Below, piece by piece: positions 1 through 8,643 of a DNA stretch of 64,000 nucleotides. The number at the start of each line of letters is the position of its first letter. The first letter of the stretch is position 1. The DNA is from Clostridiaceae bacterium Marseille-Q3526 (GTDB lineage Bacteria > Bacillota > Clostridia > Lachnospirales > Lachnospiraceae). Under the pieces are notes generated by a model. It was given only the letters and a program-made list of their open reading frames with translations, was not told where the DNA came from and made no database searches. Made by a program: the position numbers and the translations under genes. The stretch covers positions 1-64,000 of the forward strand of contig JAGTTS010000006.1 of NCBI GenBank assembly GCA_018223375.1. The letters are read 5' to 3'.

Positions 1-77
1 TCTCATAATGAATGCACTCTCCTTTTTTTCTTTTTGAAGTCAATATTTTTCGAAATTCCTAACTGCATTACGTGGCT

Positions 78-106
78 ATTATACTTCGGATAAGGGAAAT
101 TATCAA
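78..106 (-). promoter_or_regulatory. Leftward sigma-A-type promoter
   Basis: Read on the minus strand there is a TTGATA (101-106), a 17-nt spacer and a perfect TATAAT (78-83). It points toward the gene whose start codon is at the left edge of the window. Confidence 0.55.
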
Positions 107-332
107 TAGTTTTTTAACAAAAAAATAAAAAACTTTTAAATCTTCCTTTTTCTGTTATTTTATGTACTTTACTCCCTATCAGAAGTTCCTCACCTCCGAT
201 ACACCTATATCATAATATACCTGCACCCAAAATACAATAACATTTCTCTGTTCATTTTCTTACAGAATCATTACAGTAATAGAAAATTAAGGCAAAATTG
301 TACTTATATCAATACAATCTTAAGATTTCCCC

Positions 333-360
333 TGTACTTTCTCGAATTTCATGGTATAAT
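333..360 (+). promoter_or_regulatory. Promoter of the phosphocholine gene
   Basis: A perfect -10 TATAAT lies at 355-360, about 66 nt before the start codon at 427. The -35 (TGTACT at 333-338, 16-nt spacer) is weak, so the promoter may need an activator. The winged-helix domain of the encoded protein is one candidate regulator, but that is speculation. Confidence 0.45.
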
Positions 361-426
361 GTTCATATTCTTTGATATGATATTGTTTTTTGAACATTAA
401 AATTTATCTTTAGAAAGAGGTTAAAT

Positions 427-2214
427 ATGGATCGATACGGCTTAATATGCCGGAGTATTTGGGAAACTCCCGGCATTACGCAGAGGGAACTGGCCCGGCT
501 CCTGGACGTTTCTCTTGGAACGGCAAACCGCCTGGTCAATGAGGCCATTGGGCAGGGATTGATTAAAAATGATATAAATTCGAATAATTATTCACTGACA
601 GAACAGGGAACAGAGTACCTCCGACCTTATAAAGTAGACGGAGCCCTGATTATGGCCGCCGGCTTCGGCTCCCGTTTTGTTCCCCTTACCTTCGAAACGC
701 CAAAAGGTCTTCTGGAGGTCTTTGGGGAACGCATGATTGAGCGGCAGATTAAGCAGCTCCACGCTGTCGGCATTACAGATATTACGATTGTAGTAGGATA
801 TCTGAAGGAAAAGTTCGATTATCTGATCGATAAGTACCAGGTTAAACTCCTCTACAATCCGGAATATGCTTCCAAAAATAATCTGGCCACCATTTATCAT
901 GCCAGGGAAATTCTGCGCGGAAAAAATATGTACATTCTCTCTTCTGACAACTGGATGAGAAACAATATGTACCACGCTTATGAGTGCGGCGCCTGGTACG
1001 CTACCTCCTACATGGAGGGAGACACCTCCGAGTGGTGCGTGAAAACCAATAAAAAAGGCCGGATCACTTCTGTCTCCATCGGAGGCCAGAACTGCCATGT
1101 TTTATATGGCCCGGCCTTCTTCTCCAAAGAGTTTTCAGAGCAGTTTCTTCCTATTATAAATGAGTACTATCACAGGCCTGGCACAGAACAGTTCTACTGG
1201 GAAAACGCAGCGGTTGATCATCTGGCTGATCTGGAGCTGTACGCCAACCCGCAGCCGGAGCATCAGATCTATGAATTTGAAAATCTGGAGGAGCTGCGCC
1301 TCTTTGATCCGAAATACCAGAATCACTCTGACAATGAAGCCATGATTCTTGTTTCCAGAGTGTTTCATGTTCCGGAAGGTGACATTACAAATATCCGATG
1401 TCTGAAAGCCGGTATGACAAACAAATCTTTTCTGTTTGAGCTGAAGGGCAGCCACTACATCTGCCGGATTCCAGGGCCGGGAACTGAGCTTCTTATTAAC
1501 CGGAAGCAGGAGGAGGCTGTGTATCAGGCTGTCAATCCGCTCCATATGACGGAGGATATCATTTATTTTGACGGGGAAACCGGCTATAAAATTGCCCGCT
1601 ACTATGAGGGAGCCCGCAACGCGGATCCCCACAGCGAGAAAGACATGAAGCTGTTTATGCAGGAGATCAAGCGTCTGCACCAGTCCGGGCTTGCGGTAGC
1701 GCATACCTTTTCCCTGGGGGAACGGATTGATTTCTATGAGAATCTCTGCCGCCGCAGGCAGGAAATGCTGTTCGAGGACTATGCAGAAGTCCGCCGGAAT
1801 ATGAACCGCCTTTTAAGCCTTCTGGATCAGATGGACCGCCCCTCCTGCCTGGCTCACGTTGACTGTGTCCCTGACAACTTCCTGATTCTGCCGGACGGAA
1901 CAGGCAAGATCATTGACTGGGAATACGCCGGAATGCAGGATCCGCTGATCGATGTGGCCATGTGCGCCATCTATTCTTATTATAATGAGGAAGAGACGGA
2001 TCGCCTGATTGAACTCTATTTAGACAGGGAGCCGGAACGCGAGGAGCGCTTTGTGGTGTATGCCTGCGCCGCTCTGGGAGGATTCCTGTGGTGTCTCTGG
2101 GCTGTTTTCAAAAGCTCCCTGGGGGAGGAATTTGGAGAATATACCCTGATTATGTATCGGTACGCAAAACGCTATTACAAAAAGCTGAAGCTTCTGGGCG
2201 AAATTCCAGAATAA
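427..2214 (+). CDS. wHTH-LicC-LicA-like fusion: phosphocholine cytidylyltransferase/choline kinase
   Basis: A 595-residue three-domain protein. Residues 1-65 are a MarR-like winged helix-turn-helix (TQRELARLLDVSLGTANRLV). Residues 72-290 are a sugar-nucleotide-type nucleotidyltransferase with the signature MAAGFGSRFVPLTFETPKGL, as in LicC (CTP:phosphocholine cytidylyltransferase). Residues 305-580 are an aminoglycoside-phosphotransferase/choline-kinase fold with the catalytic HVDCVPDNF near 477 and IDWEYAG near 497, as in LicA. Together these activities would phosphorylate choline and convert it to CDP-choline for decorating cell-surface teichoic acid or glycan. The next gene encodes a choline-binding-repeat surface protein, which fits. 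The purine-rich GAAAGAGG before the ATG is a usable ribosome binding site. The substrate could instead be another amino-alcohol. The DNA-binding domain on an enzyme is unusual and may sense product or act on its own promoter. Confidence 0.8.
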   Translation: MDRYGLICRSIWETPGITQRELARLLDVSLGTANRLVNEAIGQGLIKNDINSNNYSLTEQGTEYLRPYKVDGALIMAAGFGSRFVPLTFETPKGLLEVFGERMIERQIKQLHAVGITDITIVVGYLKEKFDYLIDKYQVKLLYNPEYASKNNLATIYHAREILRGKNMYILSSDNWMRNNMYHAYECGAWYATSYMEGDTSEWCVKTNKKGRITSVSIGGQNCHVLYGPAFFSKEFSEQFLPIINEYYHRPGTEQFYWENAAVDHLADLELYANPQPEHQIYEFENLEELRLFDPKYQNHSDNEAMILVSRVFHVPEGDITNIRCLKAGMTNKSFLFELKGSHYICRIPGPGTELLINRKQEEAVYQAVNPLHMTEDIIYFDGETGYKIARYYEGARNADPHSEKDMKLFMQEIKRLHQSGLAVAHTFSLGERIDFYENLCRRRQEMLFEDYAEVRRNMNRLLSLLDQMDRPSCLAHVDCVPDNFLILPDGTGKIIDWEYAGMQDPLIDVAMCAIYSYYNEEETDRLIELYLDREPEREERFVVYACAALGGFLWCLWAVFKSSLGEEFGEYTLIMYRYAKRYYKKLKLLGEIPE

Positions 2215-2410
2215 TCCCCGGCTGCGGTATACCTCTTTTCTCTCATTTGTGGTATAATAGGTACACTTGACGAGGTTTTTCACGAGTCTGGTGAGAATAC
2301 ATACCTGTCCCACTCAGCAAGGTTTTTCGAGCTTAGCGGGCATGGTATACTATCGTCAGAAACCTTTTCTCCGATACAAAAGTTTACTGTACGCATCAGG
2401 AGGCATTTTC
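2215..2410 (+). promoter_or_regulatory. Promoter and about 150-nt leader of the choline-binding protein gene
   Basis: A TATAAT box lies near 2253. The transcript from it would have a leader of about 150 nt before the ATG at 2411. The leader holds a ten-pair hairpin with two mismatches (CCCACTCAGC with GCTTAGCGGG) whose loop contains AAGGTTTTTCGA, and an earlier copy of a similar motif (CGAGGTTTTTCACGAG). A second -10-like TATACT follows near 2346. I do not recognise a known riboswitch class here. Confidence 0.35.
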
Positions 2411-3616
2411 ATGATACAAAAGAAGCGTTTGCAAATTTGCGGGCTGGCCTGTCTTCTCGGCGCTCTCACCTTTTCTCCGGCTATGAATACCTTTGCCGGA
2501 TGGAAAAATACGAATGGTACCTACTATCACTACGATGACAGCACCGGCAATATGACAATCGGATGGTTTCAGGAGCCATCCAATTCTAAATGGTATTATT
2601 TAAAAAGCGACGGTTCCATGGCAGTCGGCTGGATTCAGATTGACGGAAACTGGTATTACTTTGATCCGGACGGAAAGATGGCCACCGGATGGCGTCTTCT
2701 GGACGGCCGCTATTACTACATGGATCAGCAGGGACGAATGAAAACCGGGTGGCAGCAGATTGACGGGAAGTGGTATTTCTTCAGCCCGGAGGGAAAAATG
2801 CGCGTCGGATGGCAGCAGATCGACAATAACTGGTACTATCTGGGGGAAAACGGCCAGATGACAACCGGATGGCAGAAAGTCAAGGATTTATGGTATTATC
2901 TGGATACAAACGGAACTATGATGACCGGATGGCAGAAAATCAACGGAGAATCCTACTATTTCCATACAGATGGACGGATGCTCACCGGCTGGCTCAACGA
3001 CAGCGTCGGAAACCGTTACTATATGAGTCCCGTATCCGGCCGCATGATACGCGGATGGCGGGAAATTGATCAGCATTGGTATTATTTTAACAGCAGCGGA
3101 CATATGGTGAAGGGCTGGCTGACGGAAAACGGATCCTATTATTACCTGGATCCATCCAACGGCATGATGGCCTCCGACTGCTCTAAGACCATTAATAATG
3201 TTACATACACCTTCGCCAAAAATGGCGCCTGCCAGACCAATACGAATCTGATCAGCGGAGCTGTTCAGGCGGATCACCTGGCAAATAACAGTACTGCTGG
3301 TTCCGGAAGCGCCCCAGGCGCTTCCTCGCCTGGCGGCGGATCATCGGGACCTGGCGGCTCAAATTCCGGAAGTTCTGTCCCAGGAAGCTCCAATCCTGGC
3401 ACAAGTCAGGTTCCCGGCAGCTCAGGCACTCCCGGCTCTTCCACCGCTCCAGGAAGCTCCAACACCGGAAGTTCCAACCCAGGAAACTCCACCCCCGGAA
3501 GCTCCAATCCTGGAACGCCCAATTCAGGCGGAACTCAGGCTCCCGGCAGTAATCTGGGTTCCTCCAATAACGGTTACGACATTCCAGAGGGCCTGACAAG
3601 CGGCCCAGGACGATAA
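2411..3616 (+). CDS. Secreted choline-binding-repeat surface protein
   Basis: A 401-residue protein. The start at 2411 is set by AGGAGG 6-8 nt upstream and by the signal peptide that begins there (MIQKKRLQICGLACLLGALT, cleavage after ...NTFA). The body is about a dozen 20-residue choline-binding/cell-wall-binding repeats of the form GWxxIDGxWYYFxxxGxM (roughly residues 30-290). A low-complexity tail rich in Gly, Ser, Pro and Asn (about 310-400) follows, with repeated PGSS/PGSSNPG units. There is no LPXTG sortase signal, so anchoring would be non-covalent through choline. No catalytic domain is visible, so it is a surface binding or structural protein rather than a recognised hydrolase. The gene lies directly downstream of the LicC/LicA-like fusion that would supply the phosphocholine ligand. 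Confidence 0.8.
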   Translation: MIQKKRLQICGLACLLGALTFSPAMNTFAGWKNTNGTYYHYDDSTGNMTIGWFQEPSNSKWYYLKSDGSMAVGWIQIDGNWYYFDPDGKMATGWRLLDGRYYYMDQQGRMKTGWQQIDGKWYFFSPEGKMRVGWQQIDNNWYYLGENGQMTTGWQKVKDLWYYLDTNGTMMTGWQKINGESYYFHTDGRMLTGWLNDSVGNRYYMSPVSGRMIRGWREIDQHWYYFNSSGHMVKGWLTENGSYYYLDPSNGMMASDCSKTINNVTYTFAKNGACQTNTNLISGAVQADHLANNSTAGSGSAPGASSPGGGSSGPGGSNSGSSVPGSSNPGTSQVPGSSGTPGSSTAPGSSNTGSSNPGNSTPGSSNPGTPNSGGTQAPGSNLGSSNNGYDIPEGLTSGPGR

Positions 3617-3681
3617 AAAGCGCCCCCGCAGAACCATACCATGTGTATTACACTTATGGGTATGCCCTGGGGGCGCTTTTT
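3615..3681. terminator. Bidirectional intrinsic terminator
   Basis: A 13-bp perfect stem (AAAAAGCGCCCCC with GGGGGCGCTTTTT) around a long loop, A-rich on one side and T-rich on the other. It serves the convergent choline-binding protein and glnN genes. Confidence 0.85.
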
Positions 3682-3703
3682 GATTATTTCTTCTGATTAT
3701 GGA

Positions 3704-5821
3704 TTACACTTCAAAAATCAAATCTCCGTAGCTTGGCAGAGGCCACAGCTCCTTATCTACTATCATCTCCAGACGATCAGCCGGGCGGCGCAGGTTTTCC
3801 ATGGCCGTAGTCACTAAATCGTGGTATGCGTAGGCTCTCTCTTTATTATTCACAACTGCCGCCGCTTTTCCTATGGCGTCTGTCAAGGCCGCAAGAGCTG
3901 TCTTCATGTCAGCCAGCAAATCAGACGTTTCCAGCAAAAGCTCTTTCTGTGTGCTGCAGTCTGCCTCCGGGCATGCGCTCTGAACCGCTCCCAGAGAAGC
4001 CGCCAGATTCGTAGTATACCGAATCACAGCCGGAATAATCTGTTTTCCCACCATGTCAATCATGGTTTTAGCCTCAATGTTGATAGTCTTTGCATAGGAC
4101 TCGTACTCAATCTCAGCTCTGGACTCCAGCTCTGCCTTCGTGTAAACGCCAAAGCTTTCAAATAAACAGATTGCCTTATCTGTGATCAGAGAATCCACCG
4201 AGTCAATTCCGATTTTTAAGTTCGGAAGTCCTCGTCTCTCGGCCTCCTCCACCCACTCCTGAGAATATCCGTTTCCGCTGAAAATGATTCTCCTGTGCTC
4301 AGACAGCAGGGTCTTGATCATATCGTGGACCGCTGTATCGAAATCCTCCGCCTGCTCCAGCTGATCTGCCGCTTCTTTAAACGCTTCTGCCACAATCGTA
4401 TTGAGCACTACGTTAGGAGAGGAGACAGAATCCGAGGATCCAACCATTCGGAATTCAAATTTATTTCCTGTAAATGCAAACGGTGAAGTTCTGTTTCGGT
4501 CAGTAGCATCCTTCACAAAGTCAGGAAGCGTAGCAACTCCTGTTCTAAGTAAATCGCCATGCTTTGTGTGGGTTGCCAGGCCTGTGCTGCAGAGCTGATC
4601 CACCACATCCTCCAGCTGCTCGCCCAGGAAAATAGAGATAATCGCAGGCGGAGCCTCCGCTGCGCCTAAACGGTGATCATTTCCCGGAACGGCTGTAGAT
4701 TCCCGCAGAAGATCCGCGTGCACGTCCACTGCCTTGATAATACATGCCAGAACGAGCAGGAACTGGATATTATCATGAGGCGTATCTCCTGGATTTAACA
4801 GATTAATGCCGTCATCGGTAGAAATCGACCAGTTATTATGCTTTCCGGAACCATTGACTCCGGCAAAGGGCTTCTCGTGAAGCAGGCAGGTCAGACCATG
4901 GTGGCCTGCGATGCGCTTGAGGGCCTCCATCATCATCTGATTGTGGTCAACTGCGACGTTCACCTGAGTATAAATCGGAGCCAGTTCATGCTGGGCAGGG
5001 GCCGCCTCGTTGTGCTGAGTCTTCGCCGTAACGCCCAGACGCCACATTTCCTCGTTGACTTCCTTCATAAACGCGCCGACTCTGGGGCGGATGCTTCCAA
5101 AATAGTGATCGTCCATCTCCTGTCCCTTGGGAGGCATAGCCCCAAACAGGGTTCTTCCCGCATAGATCAGATCTTTTCTCTGGAGATATTTTTCCTTATC
5201 TACCAGGAAATACTCCTGCTCCGGGCCTACATAGGGAATCACACGCTTGGATGTGGTATTTCCAAACAGGCGGATAATTCTGAGAGCCTGCTCGTTAATC
5301 GCCTGCATGGAACGGAGAAGAGGCGTTTTCTTATCCAGAGCCTCTCCCCTGTAAGAACAGAAGGCGGTGGGAATGTAAAGCGTCACGCCCCAGGTATCTT
5401 CCCGCAAAAATGCCGGAGAAGTGCAGTCCCAGGTTGTATATCCCCTGGCCTCGAAAGTGGAGCGCAGTCCTCCTGACGGGAAGGATGAAGCGTCCGGCTC
5501 TCCCTTTATCAGCTCTTTTCCAGAAAATTCCATGATCACGCGGCCGTCGCTTCCCGGCACGGAAATAAAGGAATCGTGCTTTTCAGCCGTGATGCCTGTG
5601 AGAGGCTGAAACCAGTGTGAAAAATGGGTCGCTCCTCTCTCAATAGCCCAGTCCTTCATGGCGTGGGCTACCACATCGGCGATGGACGGATCCAGCTCTG
5701 TTCCATCTTCAATGGTCTTTTTTAATTTCTTATAGACGCTCTTCGGAAGGCGTTCTCTCATCACCGAATCATTAAATACATTTTTTCCGAACATTTCGGA
5801 CACATTTGTGACGTCGCTCAT
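3704..5821 (-). CDS. glnN: Glutamine synthetase type III
   Basis: A 705-residue protein of the GSIII length class (about 700, versus about 450 for GSI). It makes glutamine from glutamate, ammonia and ATP in the cytoplasm. Visible signatures include VPGSDGRVIMEFSGKELIKG near the N-terminus, the GSIII-type GVNGSGKHNNWSIST region and the ESTAVPGNDHRLGAAEAPPA stretch that contributes to the nucleotide site. I place the start at 5821 (MSDVTNVSE), because an ATG five codons earlier overlaps the GGAGGA ribosome binding site itself. The gene lies downstream of fba with a terminator-like hairpin between, so it is probably transcribed separately. Confidence 0.95.
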   Translation of the reverse strand: MSDVTNVSEMFGKNVFNDSVMRERLPKSVYKKLKKTIEDGTELDPSIADVVAHAMKDWAIERGATHFSHWFQPLTGITAEKHDSFISVPGSDGRVIMEFSGKELIKGEPDASSFPSGGLRSTFEARGYTTWDCTSPAFLREDTWGVTLYIPTAFCSYRGEALDKKTPLLRSMQAINEQALRIIRLFGNTTSKRVIPYVGPEQEYFLVDKEKYLQRKDLIYAGRTLFGAMPPKGQEMDDHYFGSIRPRVGAFMKEVNEEMWRLGVTAKTQHNEAAPAQHELAPIYTQVNVAVDHNQMMMEALKRIAGHHGLTCLLHEKPFAGVNGSGKHNNWSISTDDGINLLNPGDTPHDNIQFLLVLACIIKAVDVHADLLRESTAVPGNDHRLGAAEAPPAIISIFLGEQLEDVVDQLCSTGLATHTKHGDLLRTGVATLPDFVKDATDRNRTSPFAFTGNKFEFRMVGSSDSVSSPNVVLNTIVAEAFKEAADQLEQAEDFDTAVHDMIKTLLSEHRRIIFSGNGYSQEWVEEAERRGLPNLKIGIDSVDSLITDKAICLFESFGVYTKAELESRAEIEYESYAKTINIEAKTMIDMVGKQIIPAVIRYTTNLAASLGAVQSACPEADCSTQKELLLETSDLLADMKTALAALTDAIGKAAAVVNNKERAYAYHDLVTTAMENLRRPADRLEMIVDKELWPLPSYGDLIFEV

Positions 5822-5874
5822 CGTATATTCCTCCAAGTTATCGTTCAGACCAGTCTGCCTGCCGTATAAAAGAA

Positions 5875-5946
5875 CAAAATAAGCCTGCCTGAAGCTGACT
5901 TCTGACTGCGTGCCAGAAATCTGCCCAGACCGGCTTATCTATGTTT
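5875..5946 (-). terminator. Probable terminator of fba
   Basis: On the minus strand ATAAGCCGGTCTG pairs imperfectly with CAGGCAGGCTTAT, followed by TTTTG. The hairpin lies between fba and glnN. The long loop makes this a moderate call. Confidence 0.45.
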
Positions 5947-5956
5947 TAAACTTTGT

Positions 5957-6820
5957 TTATGCTTTTCCTACGGAACCGAATAATTCCATTTTTTCTTTTA
6001 CAGTTGCCTTGATAGCCTCTGTTCCAGGAGCCAGAAGCTTACGCGGGTCGAAGCCCTTTCCTTCCAGATCCTTGCCAGCCTCAATGTACTTGCGTGTCGC
6101 CTCTGCAAAGGATAACTGGCACTCTGTATTTACATTGATCTTCGCAACGCCTAAAGAAATCGCTTTCTGAATCATCTCAGCCGGGATTCCTGTACCGCCG
6201 TGAAGAACAAGCGGCATATCGCCTACCTTCTCCTTGATGGACTCAAGTACGTCGAATCTTAAGCCTGGCCAGTTAGCCGGATATTTTCCATGGATATTTC
6301 CAATTCCTGCTGCCAGCATATCGATTCCAAGGTCAGCTACTGCCTTGCACTCGTTCGGATCTGCGCACTCGCCCAGGCCCACTACGCCGTCTTCCTCGCC
6401 GCCGATGGAACCAACCTCTGCCTCAAGAGAAATGCCCTTCTCTCCGCAGAGCTTTACTAACTCTGTTGTCTTCTCTACGTTCTCTGCAATCGGATAGTGA
6501 GAGCCGTCAAACATAATGGAAGAGAATCCTGCCTCAATGCACTTTAAGGAGCCCTCGTAGGAGCCGTGATCCAGATGCAGCGCTACAGGGACTGTAATGT
6601 TTAACTCCTCTACCATAGCCTTAACCATAGCGGAAACTGTCTTGAAACCTGTCATATACTTTCCTGCGCCCTCAGATACTCCAAGGATAACCGGGGACTT
6701 TAACTCCTCTGCTGTAAGCAGAATGGCCTTCGTCCACTCCAGGTTGTTAATGTTAAACTGTCCAACTGCATACTTGCCTTCTCTGGCCTTGTTAAGCATT
6801 TCTTTCGCTGATACTAACAT
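5957..6820 (-). CDS. fba: Class II fructose-bisphosphate aldolase
   Basis: A 287-residue protein that interconverts fructose-1,6-bisphosphate with dihydroxyacetone phosphate and glyceraldehyde-3-phosphate in glycolysis. Class II zinc-enzyme features are visible: ALHLDHGSYEG (metal/active-site HxDH), MFDGSHYP, EAEVGSIGGEEDG, the zinc-ligand HGGTGIP motif and INVNTE. I choose the internal ATG at 6820 (MLVSAKEML), because AGGAGG lies 9 nt before it and the seven upstream codons contain that ribosome binding site. The close relatives are the class IIA/IIB enzymes of Firmicutes. Tagatose-bisphosphate aldolase is a less likely alternative, as no tagatose genes are nearby. Confidence 0.92.
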   Translation of the reverse strand: MLVSAKEMLNKAREGKYAVGQFNINNLEWTKAILLTAEELKSPVILGVSEGAGKYMTGFKTVSAMVKAMVEELNITVPVALHLDHGSYEGSLKCIEAGFSSIMFDGSHYPIAENVEKTTELVKLCGEKGISLEAEVGSIGGEEDGVVGLGECADPNECKAVADLGIDMLAAGIGNIHGKYPANWPGLRFDVLESIKEKVGDMPLVLHGGTGIPAEMIQKAISLGVAKINVNTECQLSFAEATRKYIEAGKDLEGKGFDPRKLLAPGTEAIKATVKEKMELFGSVGKA

Positions 6821-6861
6821 ATCATTGAACCTCCTTCGCATTTCTCTACTTGCCTGCGCCT

Positions 6862-6890
6862 ATTATATACCATTTTTCTCTATTTGAAAA
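6862..6890 (-). promoter_or_regulatory. fba promoter
   Basis: On the minus strand: TTTTCA (6885-6890), 17-nt spacer, TATAAT (6862-6867), about 35 nt before the fba start. Confidence 0.6.
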
Positions 6891-6899
6891 GCCTGTTCC

Positions 6900-8399
6900 T
6901 TATTTTAAAATCTCTCTGACCATATTCTCCATGTCCTCAGGGCTGCACTGGCGTCTGTGGAGGATGGCTGCATCGCGGATTTCCTTCACCGCCATGGGCT
7001 GCGGCACACCGGACAGCTGTTCCATCTTATCGATCAGCTCAAACTCATCTTCTGGAAGTTTCTCCTCCGAATGATCCAGGCTGCAGACTGCCTCCATCAC
7101 GCTTCTGGAAAATTTGTAGGGGCTGGCAGTAGAGGCAATTACTGTCTTCGTCTGATCCCCGCTGCTCTGTCTGTAACCTCTGTACACAGCCGACGCCACT
7201 CCTGTGTGGGTATCGATCAGATATCCCGTATCTTTGAATACACGTCTGATCTCCTCTGCATTCTCCTTCTGATCTGCAAATCCTCCCACAAAGTCCTTCA
7301 TATTTTCTTTCATGGAAGGCGTAACCTCGTACACGCCCTTCTCAGAAAGATCTGACATCAGCCGTGAAGTCTCATCTGCGCTGCAGCCGGACGCCAGATA
7401 AAGAAGCCTCTCCAGATTGCTGGAAATGAGAATATCCATAGACGGGGAGGTGGTAAGAATAAACTCTCTGCGTCTGTCGTAAATTCCTGTCTGGAAAAAG
7501 TCAAACAATACCTTATTGTCATTGGAAGCGCAGATCAGCCTGTGAACCGGAACTCCCAGGCGCTTGGCAAAATAAGCAGCCAGAATATTTCCAAAGTTTC
7601 CAGTAGGAACCGTGATATTAATGGCTTCTCCCTCTTCAATCTCTCCGTAAGCCAGAAGCTTCGCATATGCGTAAACATAATAAACAATCTGCGGCACCAG
7701 ACGGCCGATATTAATAGAGTTGGCGGACGAAAGTCTGTAACCGGAAGCGGAAAGCTCTGCGGCAAATTCCCGATCTCCGAAAATCTTTTTCACACCGCTC
7801 TGGGCGTCGTCAAAATTTCCGGTAATCGCTGCAACCGCAGTGTTGCTTCCCTTCTGGGTCACCATCTGAAGTTCCTGTACCCGGCTCACGCCTCCCTTAG
7901 GATAGAAAACAATGATTTTTGTCCCCTCCACATCTGCGAAGCCGGCCATAGCGGCCTTTCCCGTATCGCCTGAAGTAGCCGTAAGGATTACGATGGTATC
8001 CTTTACCTGATTTTTTCTGGCCGCTGTCGTCATAAGATGAGGCAGAATGGAAAGGGCCATATCCTTAAATGCAATCGTACTTCCGTGGAACAGCTCCAGA
8101 TAATAAGCTCCGTCAGCCTTCACAAGGGGAGCAATCTCCTCTGTGTCAAATTTGGAATCATAGGCTCTGGAAATACAGGATTTCAATTCCTCTTCTGTAA
8201 AATCTGTCAAAAACAGCTTCATAACCTCATAAGCTGTCTCCTGATAGCTCATGGACGCAAACGCTCTTAACGGCCGGTCTAATGACGGAATCTTATCCGG
8301 CATAAACAGTCCTCCATCGTCTGCCAGACCTTTTAAAATTGCCTGGGAAGCCGTCACATGGGATTCTTTTCCTCTGGTGCTGCTGTAGTAGATCTCCAT
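6900..8399 (-). CDS. thrC: Threonine synthase
   Basis: A 499-residue PLP enzyme that converts O-phosphohomoserine to threonine. The N-terminal signature YYSSTRGKESHVTASQAILK and DDGGLFMPDKIP are typical of the long threonine synthase family. The PLP-lysine region FHGSTIAFKDMALSILPHL and the phosphate/PLP-binding ATSGDTGKAAMAGF and TVPTGNFGNILAAYFAKRLG loops are intact. The start at 8399 (MEIYYSST) is supported by AAGAGG about 9 nt upstream; the longer reading frame has no Shine-Dalgarno. No other threonine-pathway gene is adjacent. A short basic in-frame extension upstream (to 8486) looks like chance. Confidence 0.95.
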   Translation of the reverse strand: MEIYYSSTRGKESHVTASQAILKGLADDGGLFMPDKIPSLDRPLRAFASMSYQETAYEVMKLFLTDFTEEELKSCISRAYDSKFDTEEIAPLVKADGAYYLELFHGSTIAFKDMALSILPHLMTTAARKNQVKDTIVILTATSGDTGKAAMAGFADVEGTKIIVFYPKGGVSRVQELQMVTQKGSNTAVAAITGNFDDAQSGVKKIFGDREFAAELSASGYRLSSANSINIGRLVPQIVYYVYAYAKLLAYGEIEEGEAINITVPTGNFGNILAAYFAKRLGVPVHRLICASNDNKVLFDFFQTGIYDRRREFILTTSPSMDILISSNLERLLYLASGCSADETSRLMSDLSEKGVYEVTPSMKENMKDFVGGFADQKENAEEIRRVFKDTGYLIDTHTGVASAVYRGYRQSSGDQTKTVIASTASPYKFSRSVMEAVCSLDHSEEKLPEDEFELIDKMEQLSGVPQPMAVKEIRDAAILHRRQCSPEDMENMVREILK

Positions 8400-8526
8400 T
8401 CCTCTCATCCTCTTTTCTTTATTAATGCAATGCTTGAGGCATCTGCCCTTCCGCTGGAGCCGCCTGCTCCATAGACGCCGGCACATCCCTTATATTTTTC
8501 AAAATTCTATCATATTTCTTTTAAAT

Positions 8527-8549
8527 ATGCAATGTCATTGCATTTTTTC
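8527..8549. promoter_or_regulatory. Perfect 8-bp palindrome with T-run between thrC and sfsA
   Basis: ATGCAATG-T-CATTGCAT is a perfect inverted repeat followed on the plus strand by six T. It lies between the divergent genes, so it may be an operator. It could also act as a weak terminator for leaky rightward transcription. Confidence 0.35.
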
Positions 8550-8643
8550 TCCTCCTGGTGCAAAATAAAGGCTGAACGTTTCCTATCGGTCGGTGAATGC
8601 GCGCATCCCTGACTGCAAACTTATCTGTATAAGGAGAACATTT

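Larger units (their letters stand above)
1..426. other. AT-rich intergenic region with divergent promoters
   Basis: This gene-free stretch separates a leftward gene, whose ATG appears to be at positions 6-4 on the minus strand, from the rightward phosphocholine gene at 427. The minus-strand ATG has an AAGGAG about 12 nt upstream, which is long but usable; only two codons of that gene are in the window, so its product cannot be named. Apart from the two promoters listed separately I see no further structure; the middle part is simple AT-rich sequence. Confidence 0.5.

Noticed and set aside
2411..3616. Regular repeats suggesting a repeat array or CRISPR
   Set aside because: They are coding repeats of the choline-binding protein and its PGSS tail; the frame stays open throughout.
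8400..8643. T-box or leader peptide before thrC
   Set aside because: No AGGGTGGNACCGCG T-box sequence; the in-frame upstream codons form a basic, low-quality peptide without threonine runs or ribosome binding site.
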